Source: Yersinia massiliensis
Lineage (GTDB): Bacteria; Pseudomonadota; Gammaproteobacteria; Enterobacterales; Enterobacteriaceae
Reading direction: 5' to 3'
Assembly (NCBI RefSeq): GCF_003048255.1
Contig: NZ_CP028487.1
Coordinates: 2,232,001-2,296,000 of the forward strand
Length of the DNA stretch: 64,000 nucleotides
The number at the start of each line of letters is the position of its first letter. The stretch's first letter is position 1. Positions 32,215 to 42,061 of this stretch are shown here, one piece after another. A model generated the notes under the pieces. It saw nothing but the letters and a program-made list of their open reading frames with translations. It was not told where the DNA came from and ran no database searches. The position numbers and the translations under genes were made by a program.

Positions 32215-32766
32215 ATGGATGCGTTGGAATTGCTACTTAACCGTCGTTCGGCGTCCCGTCTGACGACTCCCGCCCCGACGGGGGAGGCATTGGAGCATAT
32301 TATTCACGCGGGTATGCGCGCGCCAGATCATGGTACATTGCAGCCGTGGCGCTTTGTATTAATCGAAAACGACGGTTTAGAACGTTTTAGTCAATTACTA
32401 CAAAAAGCAGTTCAACACGATGGTGCAGACGAGGCGGTGTTAGAGAAGGCAAAGCAGGCACCTTTTCGGGCACCTTTAATTATCACTGTCATTGCCCATG
32501 TCACTGAGAATCCCAAAGTGCCTAACTGGGAACAGGTGGTTTCTGCTGGCTGTGCGGTTCAAGCAATGCAAATGGCAGCCTTAGCGCAGGGATACAATGG
32601 GATTTGGCGCACGGGATCTTGGACTCACCATCCGGTTGTTCGTCAAGGTTTTGCTTGTCGTGATCAAGATGAAATTGTTGGGTTCCTCTACTTGGGTACA
32701 CCACAACTAAAATCTGCAACGAAAGTTACGCCACCGGATTACTCAACTTTTGTTCGTTATTTTTAA
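32215..32766 (+). CDS. ydjA: Nitroreductase family protein YdjA
   Basis: The 183 residues equal E. coli YdjA, a small FMN-dependent nitroreductase-fold protein. [16 protein letters not shown] carries FMN-phosphate contacts, and [14 protein letters not shown] and [14 protein letters not shown] are family signatures. The physiological substrate is not known. The ribosome site CAGGAGAAA precedes ATG 32215. It is divergent from sppA and upstream of selD, a conserved order. Confidence 0.95.
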   Translation: MDALELLLNRRSASRLTTPAPTGEALEHIIHAGMRAPDHGTLQPWRFVLIENDGLERFSQLLQKAVQHDGADEAVLEKAKQAPFRAPLIITVIAHVTENPKVPNWEQVVSAGCAVQAMQMAALAQGYNGIWRTGSWTHHPVVRQGFACRDQDEIVGFLYLGTPQLKSATKVTPPDYSTFVRYF

Positions 32767-32798
32767 GGGCTATCAGTGCTATTTAGCTCGTTTATTAG

Positions 32799-32821
32799 CG
32801 CAGCTTCGATGACAAGCTGCG
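32799..32821 (+). terminator. Hairpin after ydjA, possible terminator
   Basis: CGCAGCTT (32799-32806) and AAGCTGCG (32814-32821) form a perfect 8-bp stem, 33 bp after the ydjA stop. The T-run is poor (TTATCG). The remaining gap to selD (32822-32997) shows only a small AACC-TTC-GGTT hairpin near the selD start. Confidence 0.4.
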
Positions 32822-32997
32822 TTATCGCCTGCTTTGTGACCAACCTATCTACCCGACAGCGGGTCCCTACTTACCAATCCACGCCTTAGGCGCTACCATA
32901 GGCACTCTGGATACTTGCCCTATACGCAGCATTCCTGACTAAATAGTTTAACCTTCGGTTAAGCCGCTGATTACTGACCACCAGACGGGAGAGTGTT

Positions 32998-34044
32998 ATG
33001 ACATCGCCAGCGATACGTCTTACTCAATACAGCCACGGCGCGGGCTGCGGTTGCAAAATTTCACCAAAAGTATTGGATAAAATTTTGCATTCTGAGCAAC
33101 AGAAGTTTATCGATCCCCGTCTGCTGGTGGGAAATGAGACACGTGACGATGCGGCGGTCTATGACATTGGTAGTGGTGTTGGCATTATCAGTACCACTGA
33201 TTTTTTTATGCCGATCGTTGACGATCCTTTTGATTTTGGTCGCATAGCCGCCACTAATGCTATCAGTGACATCTATGCCATGGGGGGAAAACCTATTATG
33301 GCCATTGCGATTCTCGGTTGGCCGATAGATAAATTGGCACCGGAAATCGCACAACAGGTCATCGAAGGTGGAAGACATGTTTGTCAGCAGGCTGGGATTT
33401 CGTTAGCAGGTGGTCATTCCATTGATGCGCCAGAACCGATTTTTGGTTTGGCGGTCACAGGCATTGTCAGTACAGAACAAGTGAAGAAAAACAGTGCTGC
33501 TAAAGCTGGCTGTAAGCTGTTTCTGACTAAACCGCTAGGCATTGGCATTCTGACCACAGCAGAAAAGAAAAGTAAATTGCGACCAGAACATCAGGGCGTT
33601 GCGACTGAAACAATGTGCCAATTGAATAAGTCTGGTGCTGACTTCGCCCATATCCCCGGTGTCACAGCAATGACGGATGTGACCGGTTTTGGTCTGCTGG
33701 GGCATTTAAGCGAAATCTGTCAAGGCTCTGGCGTTCAGGCAACGCTACATTTCTCTGCGATCCCACGTTTACCTGCCGTTGAAAAGTATATTGCTGAGGG
33801 CTGCGTGCCGGGTGGCACAGAACGTAACTTTGATAGCTATGGTCATCTGATAGGTGACATGACCGATCTCCAGAAAAAACTATTATGTGACCCGCAAACT
33901 TCCGGTGGCTTACTACTAGCCGTATTGTCCGAAGCTGAAACCGAGGTACAAGCAGTTGCGGCACAACATGGTTTGACGCTCAGCCCTATCGGTGAATTAA
34001 GCGAAGTTGATCATCATCGGGCGCTAATAGAGATTGCAGAATGA
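32998..34044 (+). CDS. selD: Selenophosphate synthetase
   Basis: The 348 residues (E. coli 347) begin with the active-site motif HGAGCGCK: the catalytic position is cysteine C17, not selenocysteine, with essential K20. [30 protein letters not shown] and [14 protein letters not shown] are AIR-synthase-like ATP-binding elements. It makes selenophosphate from selenide and ATP for selenocysteine and 2-selenouridine synthesis. topB follows 31 bp downstream, an operon conserved with E. coli. Confidence 0.97.
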   Translation: MTSPAIRLTQYSHGAGCGCKISPKVLDKILHSEQQKFIDPRLLVGNETRDDAAVYDIGSGVGIISTTDFFMPIVDDPFDFGRIAATNAISDIYAMGGKPIMAIAILGWPIDKLAPEIAQQVIEGGRHVCQQAGISLAGGHSIDAPEPIFGLAVTGIVSTEQVKKNSAAKAGCKLFLTKPLGIGILTTAEKKSKLRPEHQGVATETMCQLNKSGADFAHIPGVTAMTDVTGFGLLGHLSEICQGSGVQATLHFSAIPRLPAVEKYIAEGCVPGGTERNFDSYGHLIGDMTDLQKKLLCDPQTSGGLLLAVLSEAETEVQAVAAQHGLTLSPIGELSEVDHHRALIEIAE

Positions 34045-34075
34045 TCTTTTCTTTGACGTATTTATGCGGTGAATG

Positions 34076-36007
34076 ATGCGACTTTTTATTGCCGAAAAAC
34101 CTAGCTTGGCACGAGCAATAGCAGATATTTTGCCAAAACCGCATCGTCGGGGTGATGGATTCATTGCCTGCGGTAATGATCAAATGGTGACATGGTGTGT
34201 GGGGCACTTATTGGAGCAAGCTCAGCCTGATGCCTACGATAGCCGCTATGCGCGCTGGTCACTGGCTGATTTACCGATCATTCCCGAAAAATGGCAACTT
34301 CAACCGCGTCCGTCAGTCAGTAAACAACTAAATGTAATCAAACAGTTATTGCTACAGGCCGATGAAGTCGTTCATGCGGGTGACCCCGATCGTGAAGGGC
34401 AGTTACTCGTTGATGAAGTCTTGGATTACCTCGAGTTGGTGGCTGAGAAACGCCAAAATGTGCGCCGTTGCCTGATTAACGATTTAAACCCGCAGGCCGT
34501 CGAACGTGCGGTCGAGCGATTACGCGATAATCGGGAGTTTATCCCGTTATGCGTCTCTGCCTTAGCACGTGCTCGCGCCGACTGGCTCTATGGCATCAAT
34601 ATGACCCGGGCTTATACCATTCTTGGCCGAAATGCGGGCTATGATGGTGTTTTATCCGTCGGCCGCGTGCAAACGCCGGTCTTAGGGCTGGTGGTGCGCC
34701 GCGATGAAGAAATTGAAGATTTTGTCTCCAAAGATTTTTTCGAAGTGAAAGCGCATATTGTCACACCTGCAGATGAGCGTTTTGTTGCGCAGTGGCAGCC
34801 GAGTGATTCCTGTGAATCCTATCAGGATGAAGAAGGGCGGTTACTGCATCGGCCCTTGGCTGAACATGTTGTCAACCGCATTACAGGCCAACCTGCATTT
34901 GTTACATCCTATAATGATAAACGGGAATCAGAAATCGCGCCGTTGCCATTCTCGTTATCGACATTACAGATTGAAGCAGCGAAAAGATTTGGGCTAAGTG
35001 CACAGCAAGTGCTGGATATTTGCCAGCGTTTGTACGAAACGCACAAATTGATTACCTATCCTCGTTCAGATTGCCGATACCTACCAGAAGAGCATTTTGC
35101 TGGGCGTCATTCGGTACTTAATGCAATTAGCATTCATCAAGCAGATTTGTTGCCACTTGAGGTGATGGACAGCGATCGTCGCAATCGTTGTTGGGACGAT
35201 AAAAAAGTCGACGCTCACCACGCTATTATCCCTACAGCACGCGCGAGTCACGTGAACCTGACAATTGATGAGGGCAAAGTATACCGTTTAGTCGCGCAAC
35301 AATATCTGATGCAGTTCTGCCCTGATGCGCAGTTTAGAAAGTGCGTCATTGAATTGGATATTGCTGGCGGGAAGTTTATTGCGAAAGCCCGTTTTCTGGC
35401 AGAAGCGGGTTGGCGTACCTTGCTAGGCAGCAAAGAGCGTGATGAAGAGAATGAAGGCGCACCTTTGCCTGTCGTTGAAAAAGGCGCTGAGTTATTGTGT
35501 GAGCGTGGTGAGGTGGTCGAACGGCAAACACAGCCGCCAAGGCCCTTCACAGATGCCAGCTTATTATCAGCGATGACAGGTATTGCACGTTTTGTTCAGG
35601 ATAAAGAGCTGAAAAAAGTGTTGCGCGCAACGGATGGCCTGGGTACTGAAGCGACACGTGCAGGGATCATTGAGCTACTCTTTAAACGTACATTTTTATT
35701 TAAAAAAGGGCGATATATCCATGCAAGTCCTGCCGGAAGAGCATTGATTCACGCTCTACCGGATATTGCAGCACGACCCGATATGACGGCGCATTGGGAG
35801 TCGACGCTGACGCAAATTAGCGAGAAAAACTGTCGGTATCAGGATTTTATGCAACCATTAGTGGCTACGCTGCAGGACTTAATTAGTCAGGCAAAACAAA
35901 ACCAAAACCGCTCATCTCAGGTGTTTCGTGGGTTGCCAGCTGCGCCGTCAGGGGCAACAAAGAAACGAAAGAAAACACCGAGCAAAGCCAAGGAGATTAA
36001 GTCATGA
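34076..36007 (+). CDS. topB: DNA topoisomerase III
   Basis: The 643-residue type IA topoisomerase has a Toprim domain at the N-terminus ([16 protein letters not shown] with catalytic glutamate; [12 protein letters not shown]). The active-site tyrosine (about residue 328) lies in [15 protein letters not shown], and [14 protein letters not shown] is the conserved region after it. The C-terminal tail is basic ([15 protein letters not shown]) and binds DNA. It decatenates replication intermediates and acts with RecQ. A tandem ATG at 34073 exists; 34076 matches the family start MRLFIAEKP. It overlaps ynjH by four bases. Confidence 0.96.
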   Translation: MRLFIAEKPSLARAIADILPKPHRRGDGFIACGNDQMVTWCVGHLLEQAQPDAYDSRYARWSLADLPIIPEKWQLQPRPSVSKQLNVIKQLLLQADEVVHAGDPDREGQLLVDEVLDYLELVAEKRQNVRRCLINDLNPQAVERAVERLRDNREFIPLCVSALARARADWLYGINMTRAYTILGRNAGYDGVLSVGRVQTPVLGLVVRRDEEIEDFVSKDFFEVKAHIVTPADERFVAQWQPSDSCESYQDEEGRLLHRPLAEHVVNRITGQPAFVTSYNDKRESEIAPLPFSLSTLQIEAAKRFGLSAQQVLDICQRLYETHKLITYPRSDCRYLPEEHFAGRHSVLNAISIHQADLLPLEVMDSDRRNRCWDDKKVDAHHAIIPTARASHVNLTIDEGKVYRLVAQQYLMQFCPDAQFRKCVIELDIAGGKFIAKARFLAEAGWRTLLGSKERDEENEGAPLPVVEKGAELLCERGEVVERQTQPPRPFTDASLLSAMTGIARFVQDKELKKVLRATDGLGTEATRAGIIELLFKRTFLFKKGRYIHASPAGRALIHALPDIAARPDMTAHWESTLTQISEKNCRYQDFMQPLVATLQDLISQAKQNQNRSSQVFRGLPAAPSGATKKRKKTPSKAKEIKS

Positions 36008-36294
36008 AAACATGGGTATTACTAGGTTTTATGGGCTTTGCCACACTGATGTCCAGTGCGGTGATGGCCAATCGTAACAATGTTGATGTTGTCGTCCCAT
36101 TACCACCTGAGGTTTGGAATAACTCCTCAAATCGCAATAGCAACAATAATCCTTGTACCCGCTGCTGTATTTATCAGAACCAGAATTATTCGGAAGGTGC
36201 AGTGTTACGAATCGAAGGTGAAGTGTTGCAATGTGTGCGTGATTCCAGTGTGGTCGGCACCAATCCATTGATATGGAAAAGATTAACACGATAG
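36004..36294 (+). CDS. ynjH: DUF1496 exported protein YnjH
   Basis: The 96-residue protein has a signal peptide ([20 protein letters not shown], cleavage near VMA|NRN) and a conserved cysteine-rich core [20 protein letters not shown], then EGEVLQC and TNPLIWKR, matching E. coli YnjH. The function is unknown; the cysteines suggest a disulfide-stabilised periplasmic protein. Its ATG overlaps the topB stop (ATGA), so translation is coupled to topB. It is convergent with nudG. Confidence 0.9.
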   Translation: MKTWVLLGFMGFATLMSSAVMANRNNVDVVVPLPPEVWNNSSNRNSNNNPCTRCCIYQNQNYSEGAVLRIEGEVLQCVRDSSVVGTNPLIWKRLTR

Positions 36295-36317
36295 CTTGAC
36301 TGAGTGGTCACCCAAAC

Positions 36318-36719
36318 TTAACCCAGTGCGAATAACTGCCTGTATGTAATAAAAGCATCTAAGAGTGGAATGTCTGCCGGTGCCAGTGGATAGGCATAAG
36401 CATCCACTGGTGGCAACCAAACAAAGGCCGAATGGCAATGTCGTTCCGGTTCTCCACTGAAGGATTTAATGTGCCAGGCATGGAGCCGGATAATATTCTT
36501 ACCCGAATCCCATTGGTTGGTGGCGATATAACCGGCGACAGTAGCGACAATATTTAACTCCTCGCTAAGTTCCCGAATCAATGCTTGAGGCTGGTTTTCG
36601 CCAGCCTCAACTTTTCCGCCAGGAAATTCCCATAAACCAGCTTGATCACTAGAGGCGTTTCGCTGAGCAAGCAAAATTTTATCGTTGCGTTCGATAATTG
36701 CGGCGACAACTTCGATCAT
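36318..36719 (-). CDS. nudG: Nudix pyrimidine nucleotide pyrophosphatase NudG
   Basis: The 133-residue Nudix hydrolase has the Nudix box in GGKVEAGENQPQALIRELSEEL (glutamates REL-EE present; the usual Gly near the end is Asn). It begins MIEVVAAIIERNDKILLAQR, like E. coli NudG, which hydrolyses 5-hydroxy-CTP and oxidised dCTP/dGTP analogues. The neighbourhood ynjH-nudG is conserved and favours NudG over MutT. It is followed on the far side by xthA, another repair gene. Confidence 0.9.
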   Translation of the reverse strand: MIEVVAAIIERNDKILLAQRNASSDQAGLWEFPGGKVEAGENQPQALIRELSEELNIVATVAGYIATNQWDSGKNIIRLHAWHIKSFSGEPERHCHSAFVWLPPVDAYAYPLAPADIPLLDAFITYRQLFALG

Positions 36720-36785
36720 TTGAATTTATCCATATCGCTCAGTGACAATAAAATAGTACTGCCAGTTATTAGGCCACTCTATTAA

Positions 36786-37592
36786 TTAGAACTGAAATTC
36801 AGACCAAACAGGAGCGTGATCGGATGGTTTTTCCATTCCACGGATCTCATAATCAATCCCTGTGGCAATACAACGAGCGGCTAATGGGGGACTTGCCAAC
36901 AGTAAGTCAATGCGTAGGCCTCTATTCTCATCAAAGCCTCGTGAACGATAATCAAACCACGAAAATTGATCGTTGCAATCCGGATTTGCAGCTCGGAAAG
37001 TATCGACTAAACCCCAATTTTGTAATTGTGCCAGCCACTCACGCTCTTCAGGTAAGAATGAACACTTTCCAGTACGTAACCAGCGTTTACGACTATCTTC
37101 CCCGATACCAATATCTAAGTCCGTCGGGCTTATATTAATATCACCCATAACCAATACTTGGGCGTCGGTTGAAAATTGCTGTTCTAAATACTGCTGTAGA
37201 TCTGCGTAAAAACGGGCCTTTGCGGGGAATTTTGTAGGGTGGTCGCGACTTTCCCCCTGCGGGAAATAACCATTAATAACAGTTAGAGGACCTTGTGGTG
37301 TCGCAATGTCAGCCATGATGATGCGACGTTGCGCATCTTCTTCATCTGTTGGGAAGCCACGACGTACTGCTAAAGGTTTTTCTTTCGTTAACAGTGCAAC
37401 ACCGTAATGGCCTTTTTGCCCATGATAAAATACGTGATAACCGTATTGGCTGACATCCTCCAGAGGAAACATGTCGTCATGCACTTTTGTTTCCTGAAGG
37501 CCGATAACATCAGGCTGATGTTGCTCAATTATTGCGGCGAGCTGGTGCGGTCTTGCTCGCAATCCATTGATATTAAAAGAGACAAACTTCAT
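36786..37592 (-). CDS. xthA: Exonuclease III (AP endonuclease)
   Basis: The 268 residues equal E. coli XthA. The first catalytic region is [18 protein letters not shown] and the metal-binding glutamate lies in [27 protein letters not shown] and [14 protein letters not shown] (catalytic Asp-His) complete the active site. It is the major AP endonuclease and 3'-phosphatase of base excision repair. Start 37592 follows the family; an in-frame codon three earlier was rejected. An AT-rich non-syntenic region begins directly upstream. Confidence 0.97.
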   Translation of the reverse strand: MKFVSFNINGLRARPHQLAAIIEQHQPDVIGLQETKVHDDMFPLEDVSQYGYHVFYHGQKGHYGVALLTKEKPLAVRRGFPTDEEDAQRRIIMADIATPQGPLTVINGYFPQGESRDHPTKFPAKARFYADLQQYLEQQFSTDAQVLVMGDINISPTDLDIGIGEDSRKRWLRTGKCSFLPEEREWLAQLQNWGLVDTFRAANPDCNDQFSWFDYRSRGFDENRGLRIDLLLASPPLAARCIATGIDYEIRGMEKPSDHAPVWSEFQF

Positions 37593-38373
37593 GGTCAACA
37601 CCGTTGATTCGTAAAGAAATAGTTTTGAATATTAGCAGATACAGAATCAAAATGTAATCCACAAACAAGATACAATGAGTGATCGAAAATGATATTTACT
37701 GTTTTAGTTTTGGAGTTCTTATTACGTAATGCGAATTCTAAAAATAATTTAAAGTGGTCAATAGACTTTTGCGAAGATTAACTTTTTATTTAAAATTGAT
37801 AGTTGTTCTATTTCTAGAGTTCTACTTATTCTTAATTGTATTAATAATGTTTGAATGTAATTAGAGGTGAAGTGAATAGGATGTTGATGAGTGGGTAGTG
37901 ATTGTGTTATCTAAAAAGTAACTTAAGTATCGACTCGTCAATTAATTTTATACTCCTTTATAAGTTGATGTGAATTGATTTTCATCGTTCATGATGATGA
38001 TAATTAATGCACGATAGTGTGATGCATGTATCTTTCCTAAGTGAGTTTTAAAGTTGTACATTCAGATGTACCAATTGATTTTGTAACATGACAAACAAAA
38101 CATAATGATTATAAATCATGGAACTACGATCATTTGTCTGTTAGAAATAGAGGTAATGCTAAGGTGTTAATATATAAAGAATCATCAAGATATATTAGTG
38201 TGAAGTATATTCTCACTGTAAGTATCTATGCAGAAAACATTTATATTGTAATTATTAAATATAAAAATCATATATAAAATTCATTCAATGCTAAATTATG
38301 CTTTTAACTAATGGCAAGAATGTATCAATACATATTTATTTCTATGGATTTTTACTCAAAGGACTAGTGAATT
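37593..38373. other. AT-rich intergenic island upstream of atypical LysR gene
   Basis: This 781-bp stretch is conspicuously richer in A and T than the flanking xthA and tRNA-Tyr blocks, with many A/T tracts. I find no convincing gene. A frame open for about 47 codons from a TTG near 38135 to the TAA at 38276 lacks a good ribosome site and a recognisable product. Curved, AT-rich DNA of this kind is typical of H-NS-silenced acquired segments; this is an inference. Confidence 0.6.
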
Positions 38374-39234
38374 ATGTTTCTATCTAGAAAGCTAGAAGCC
38401 TTTATGGCTGTGGTTGAAAATGGCTCGTTGAGTAAGGCTGCTAGGGTGATGAATAGAACAACACCGCCCGTGGCAAAATCAATCAAAGACTTTGAATATA
38501 TTATCGGGAAAAAGTTATTCAAGCGAGAAAAGTTCGGTATGAGTTTAACTAGGGATGGTGAGGTTTTATATAATGATCTAAAAGATCTGTATCAGCAGGA
38601 GAAAGAGATAACCAAAAAACATCTTACTGGTCATGTATCCAATGTTATCAATCTGTATTACGACTGGGGTAAAAGTGAAAGTTTGACAAAAATATATTTA
38701 ATGGCTGAAAAGAACAACATTCAAGCAAACATAATTAAATTTTATTATGAAAGCATCGATGATATAGGAGATTATGATGGGAACTCATTGATTCTATCAT
38801 CGGAAATTATATCTAGTGATAGATTTATGCTACTGAATGAAGTTCCAGATAGTGGATTTGGTATTTATGGCAGGAAAGGGATTGCGAATGAGAGTCAAGA
38901 TGTATTAAATATACTCCACAATAACATTTGGCTATGTAATCCTATTGTATATAGAAGCCAATTTGTTAAGAATCTAGAGGAATCTGTTAAAAAACAACAT
39001 GGTAAGGTTAGTGTTAGATTGGTTGATAATTTAGCGTGTTGCTTGAGTTTTATCTATTCTGGGCGCTACATCTGCATTACAGATTCCGTGATGGACAATT
39101 TTAATGGTAAATCTGAACTTGAGTTTATAAATTTCTCGAGCTTAAATCATGGAGGTAAGTTATATTTTTATAAGTCACGTTCCCATTCCAGTGTCTTGAA
39201 TAGACTGATCGATTATATTCAAACACTGGACTAA
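38374..39234 (+). CDS. LysR-type regulator-like protein, AT-rich, unassigned
   Basis: The 286-residue protein has an N-terminal LysR-type helix-turn-helix (about 1-62: RKLEAFMAVVENGSLSKAAR, TTPPVAKSIKDFEYIIGKKL). The remainder does not look like a canonical LysR effector domain to me: it is Lys/Asp/Ile-rich, with IYLMAEKNNIQANIIKFYYE and SLNHGGKLYFYKSRSH. Codons are strongly A/T-ending (AAA, AAT, ATA, TTA), unlike its neighbours. It lies alone in the AT-rich island between xthA and the tRNA-Tyr operon. Probably horizontally acquired or fast-evolving; target and effector unknown. Confidence 0.75.
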   Translation: MFLSRKLEAFMAVVENGSLSKAARVMNRTTPPVAKSIKDFEYIIGKKLFKREKFGMSLTRDGEVLYNDLKDLYQQEKEITKKHLTGHVSNVINLYYDWGKSESLTKIYLMAEKNNIQANIIKFYYESIDDIGDYDGNSLILSSEIISSDRFMLLNEVPDSGFGIYGRKGIANESQDVLNILHNNIWLCNPIVYRSQFVKNLEESVKKQHGKVSVRLVDNLACCLSFIYSGRYICITDSVMDNFNGKSELEFINFSSLNHGGKLYFYKSRSHSSVLNRLIDYIQTLD

Positions 39235-39379
39235 ACTTATCTGACTTTTAAATGATGTGACGTTGTTTGGTATCAGGTAATTTCACAGTATTTTTCTTTG
39301 GGTGAAAGTTATTTCAACTTAATCGTCAAGCGTAAAATATATATCAATAAATCAATCCATAATGAGGAGCTGCGCCGCA

Positions 39380-39647
39380 ACGCTCGGCGCGAACCTTGTC
39401 GAAGGTTCTCACCTTCCCCAGATTGAAGCTATTTTTGAGTTAAAAGTTTGCTGAATGCGTAGGGAGTTTGTAGAGATGGTGGTGGGGGAAGGATGATTCG
39501 TCACTTCGTTCCTCACCCTTCGGGCCAACGCGGTGCGTTGTTGTCTCGCTACGCTCGGCGCGAACCTTGTCGAAGGTTCTCACCTTCCCCAGATTGAAGC
39601 TATTTTTGAGTTAAAAGTTTGCTGAATGCGTAGGGAGTTTGTAGAGA

Positions 39648-39665
<18 letters not shown>
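39380..39665 (-). repeat. tRNA-Tyr distal direct repeats (rtT-like)
   Basis: Two perfect 115-bp copies (39380-39494 and 39551-39665) lie 171 bp apart. Each ends with the last 18 nt of tRNA-Tyr including CCA: in copy 2 this is the real 3' end of the downstream tRNA gene; in copy 1 (39477-39494) it is an orphan tRNA tail after which the sequence diverges. This mirrors the E. coli tyrT operon, where about 178-bp repeats each start with the tRNA 3' end and encode rtT RNA. Internal hairpins include GAACCTT-GTCG-AAGGTTC. Confidence 0.85.
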
Positions 39666-39732
<67 letters not shown>

Positions 39733-39800
39733 ACTGATTCTGTGGTTTTTACTAAAAATGGCCTGACCTAATGCTGAGACATTGATAGATATGCAATAAA

Positions 39801-39885
<85 letters not shown>

Positions 39886-39930
39886 ACTGGCCTAACATGC
39901 TTAGCAACGCTCTCTTGGTAAGCGGGGCGC

Positions 39931-39958
39931 ATCATATCAAATGAAGCGCCCCTGTAAA
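39931..39958 (-). promoter_or_regulatory. Stable-RNA promoter of tRNA-Tyr operon
   Basis: On the minus strand TTTACA (-35) and TATGAT (-10) are separated by 16 bp and followed by the GC discriminator GCGCCCC. This is nearly the same as the well-studied E. coli tyrT promoter, which is subject to stringent control and activated by FIS. Confidence 0.92.
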
Positions 39959-40043
39959 GACTTGAAATGAAAAAAATAATTTGTTAGATGTTTTTTTGTC
40001 CGTGTAGATGAATATCTGGGCAAAAAATCTTTCTTATCTCTGC

Positions 40044-40892
40044 TTACAAAATCACTGTGCGGTTACCGTACACAAAAACGCGTTGCGCTAAAACACGATA
40101 TAAAGCACGACTAAGCACGTTTTTTTCAACATCACGACCCGCTCGCATCATATCTTCAGCAGTATACGAGTGATCAACATGGATCACATCCTGCATGATG
40201 ATTGGGCCTTCATCTAAACTATCATTTACATAGTGCGCAGTGGCGCCAATGATCTTTACTCCCCGCTCATAGGCTTGATGGTAAGGTCGTGCGCCAATAA
40301 ATGCAGGTAAGAATGAGTGATGGATATTGATAATTTGATACGGGAAACGTTGCACAAAGGCTGGCGTGAGCACACGCATATATTTAGCGAGAACCACGTA
40401 GTCTGGCTGATATTGTTCAATTTTCTCAATTAAACGTTGGTCATGTTGATCGCGAGTTAAGCCTTCATGACTGATTAAGTGGAAGGGGATATCAAAGCGC
40501 TCAACTAAGTTCTGCAGGGCATCGTGGTTTCCAATTACTGCAGCAATTTCTACATCCAACCCGCCATAAGCACTTTTCATTAGTAAGTCGCCGAGACAAT
40601 GCGCTTCTTTCGTTACCATGATGACAATCCGACGCCGTCCCGCAGTGTGTAACTCACGGTTAGTGCCTTCTGGTAACGCATCATCCAAATCTGCCAGCAG
40701 AGTGGTATCGTTAAAAATACCTTCTAACTCTGTCCGCATGAAAAAACGGCCCGTCAAATGATCAACGAATTCGTTATTCTGAACAATATTCAGTTGGTGC
40801 TTGTAACAAATATTGGTGATTTTAGCGATTAAGCCTTTGGCATCAGGGCAAATAGTGCGTAACACTTTCTTTTGTACGTTCTGGTGTGGCAT
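40044..40892 (-). CDS. purU: Formyltetrahydrofolate deformylase
   Basis: The 282 residues (E. coli 280) comprise an N-terminal ACT domain (about 8-85, TICPDAKGLIAKITNICYKH) and a C-terminal formyl-transferase-like hydrolase domain with NIHHSFLPAFIGARPYHQAY and SLDEGPIIMQDV (catalytic Asp). It hydrolyses 10-formyl-THF to formate and THF, balancing one-carbon pools and supplying formate to PurT; regulated by Met and Gly in E. coli. Its position next to tRNA-Tyr is conserved. Confidence 0.97.
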   Translation of the reverse strand: MPHQNVQKKVLRTICPDAKGLIAKITNICYKHQLNIVQNNEFVDHLTGRFFMRTELEGIFNDTTLLADLDDALPEGTNRELHTAGRRRIVIMVTKEAHCLGDLLMKSAYGGLDVEIAAVIGNHDALQNLVERFDIPFHLISHEGLTRDQHDQRLIEKIEQYQPDYVVLAKYMRVLTPAFVQRFPYQIINIHHSFLPAFIGARPYHQAYERGVKIIGATAHYVNDSLDEGPIIMQDVIHVDHSYTAEDMMRAGRDVEKNVLSRALYRVLAQRVFVYGNRTVIL

Positions 40893-40974
40893 AAGGTGCT
40901 AAATCCTGTCTTAACATTACTTGATGTTGTGTAAGTTTAGTTTTTGAAATTGCTGAAGTCATAAAGCGAAATTA

Positions 40975-41442
40975 TTAACCATGTCCACAGCATTTCTTAT
41001 ATTTTGTCCCTGAACCGCAAGGGCATGCATCATTTCTTCCTACGGAAGGCCGCACGCCATCAATATAATACCAGTTTTTCTCAATTCGAAGAAAGCGAGA
41101 ACGTTCATGCATAACGCTGCGTTGCGCCTTATTGTCATCGGTAAAATGGGCAATAAACTCGACAAAGCCTTCATCTTCATGACTGCCAGTGGTTTCGGTA
41201 ATGACGATCAATCGGTGCCATAGCGTATTGGCAAAGCTTTGCTCTATCCCTGCGCGCCATTCTTGCGCATTACAATCTGGATGCCATGTTTTAATCAGAT
41301 AATCCACATTCTTTTTGGCATAGGCACTATAACGTGAACGCATAAGAATCGCAGGGGAAGCAGCGACCTGCGTAGATAAATGATAGGGCTCACAGCATTT
41401 TTTGTATTCAATGGCGCTACCGCATGGACACTGTTCTGACAA
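40975..41442 (-). CDS. ychJ: UPF0225 SEC-C motif protein YchJ
   Basis: The protein has 155 residues if started at TTG 41442, which gives MSEQCPCGSAIEYKKCC, aligned with E. coli YchJ (MSQLCPCGS). GGAG lies 5-6 bases before that TTG. In-frame ATGs at 41466 and 41499 would add 8 and 19 residues without homologues. SEC-C zinc motifs (CPCGS-x-CC) flank an NTF2-like middle, with TWHPDCNAQEWRAGI and WYYIDGVRPSVGRNDACPCG. The function is unknown. Confidence 0.9.
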   Translation of the reverse strand: MSEQCPCGSAIEYKKCCEPYHLSTQVAASPAILMRSRYSAYAKKNVDYLIKTWHPDCNAQEWRAGIEQSFANTLWHRLIVITETTGSHEDEGFVEFIAHFTDDNKAQRSVMHERSRFLRIEKNWYYIDGVRPSVGRNDACPCGSGTKYKKCCGHG

Positions 41443-41604
41443 AATTTCTCCGAAACTATTAATCATGTCGTCTCTTGGTTGAACAGCAAATACGTTCAAA
41501 CGCCAATTGACAAAAAACTGAGTAGATTTGAGGGTATCTTACCTAATCGTGCGATGAGGTTCAAAGTTGATCATTTATTGTTGTTTTGCGACGCCAACAA
41601 GTTT

Positions 41605-41620
41605 TGTGACTTACATCACA
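41605..41620 (+). promoter_or_regulatory. Perfect CRP site, upstream member of a pair
   Basis: TGTGA-CTTACA-TCACA matches the CRP consensus exactly. It lies in the ychJ-small ORF gap, 104 bp before the small ORF start and 163 bp upstream of ychJ on the other strand. A promoter-like TTGACC (41628-41633) and TAACTT (41651-41656) with 17-bp spacing follow, placing this site near -50 if that promoter is real. Confidence 0.8.
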
Positions 41621-41662
41621 AAAATACTTGACCGCCGTTTCATTATGGCGTAACTTAATAAC

Positions 41663-41678
41663 TGTGATGTGTGTCACA
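41663..41678 (+). promoter_or_regulatory. Perfect CRP site, downstream member of a pair
   Basis: TGTGA-TGTGTG-TCACA is a second exact CRP consensus match, 58 bp centre-to-centre from the first and 30 bp before the small ORF start codon. If transcription begins near 41663 it would overlap the start site and repress; otherwise it may activate a later start. Confidence 0.8.
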
Positions 41679-41708
41679 TAAAAATAATGATATTTGCTGG
41701 AGCTACCC

Positions 41709-41780
41709 ATGAAATTGATCAATAAAGTCATCGCAATGTTTGAAAAAATGAGTGTTTCATTTGGCACTATTAACGGGTAA
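41709..41780 (+). CDS. Candidate 23-residue small protein, CRP-associated
   Basis: The ORF encodes MKLINKVIAMFEKMSVSFGT followed by ING. GGAG lies 8 nt upstream of the ATG (TGCTGGAGCTACCC). The peptide is short, has four lysines and one acidic residue, and could form a basic amphipathic helix. In length and N-terminus (MKL...K..MF) it recalls the E. coli small membrane-associated protein AzuC, but the match is too short to claim homology. Two perfect CRP sites precede it and a 13-bp inverted repeat follows at 41869-41912. It may be a small protein, a dual-function RNA, or a chance ORF. Confidence 0.5.
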   Translation: MKLINKVIAMFEKMSVSFGTING

Positions 41781-41868
41781 TTATTTTATTAATCACCTGT
41801 AAGTCATCATAATGTTCTGTGGCTATTTCATACATCGCAGATGTCACTATAGCGATTAAGAACGAACT

Positions 41869-41912
41869 ATGAAATTCGATAGAAATAGGCATGTCAATTT
41901 ATCGAATTTCAT
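41869..41912 (+). terminator. 13-bp inverted repeat after the small ORF
   Basis: ATGAAATTCGATA (41869-41881) pairs perfectly with 41900-41912 over an 18-base spacer and is followed by ATTATTTTCT. It could end the transcript carrying the small ORF. The AT-rich stem and long loop make intrinsic termination only moderately likely. The rest of the gap to the GNAT gene shows nothing else clear. Confidence 0.45.
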
Positions 41913-42061
41913 ATTATTTTCTAAAATTCTTATTTTTAGGATTAGTCTTGATTGACACTTTGATTAAGTGAATTTTTAGCCACTCCTTATTTTATTTTCC
42001 TGAATAATAAATTCAAAAAACGTTAGTCAAAATAGGCTCAGTCCTTCATTTCACCATTCTA

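Noticed and set aside
38135..38278. Open frame of about 47 codons (TTG start) in the AT-rich island
   Set aside because: No ribosome site and no recognisable product; AT-rich DNA here has frequent short open stretches by chance.
41561..41767. 68-codon minus-strand ORF opposite the small CRP-associated ORF
   Set aside because: It has no domain or ribosome site and runs through both CRP palindromes and the candidate small ORF; judged a shadow frame.
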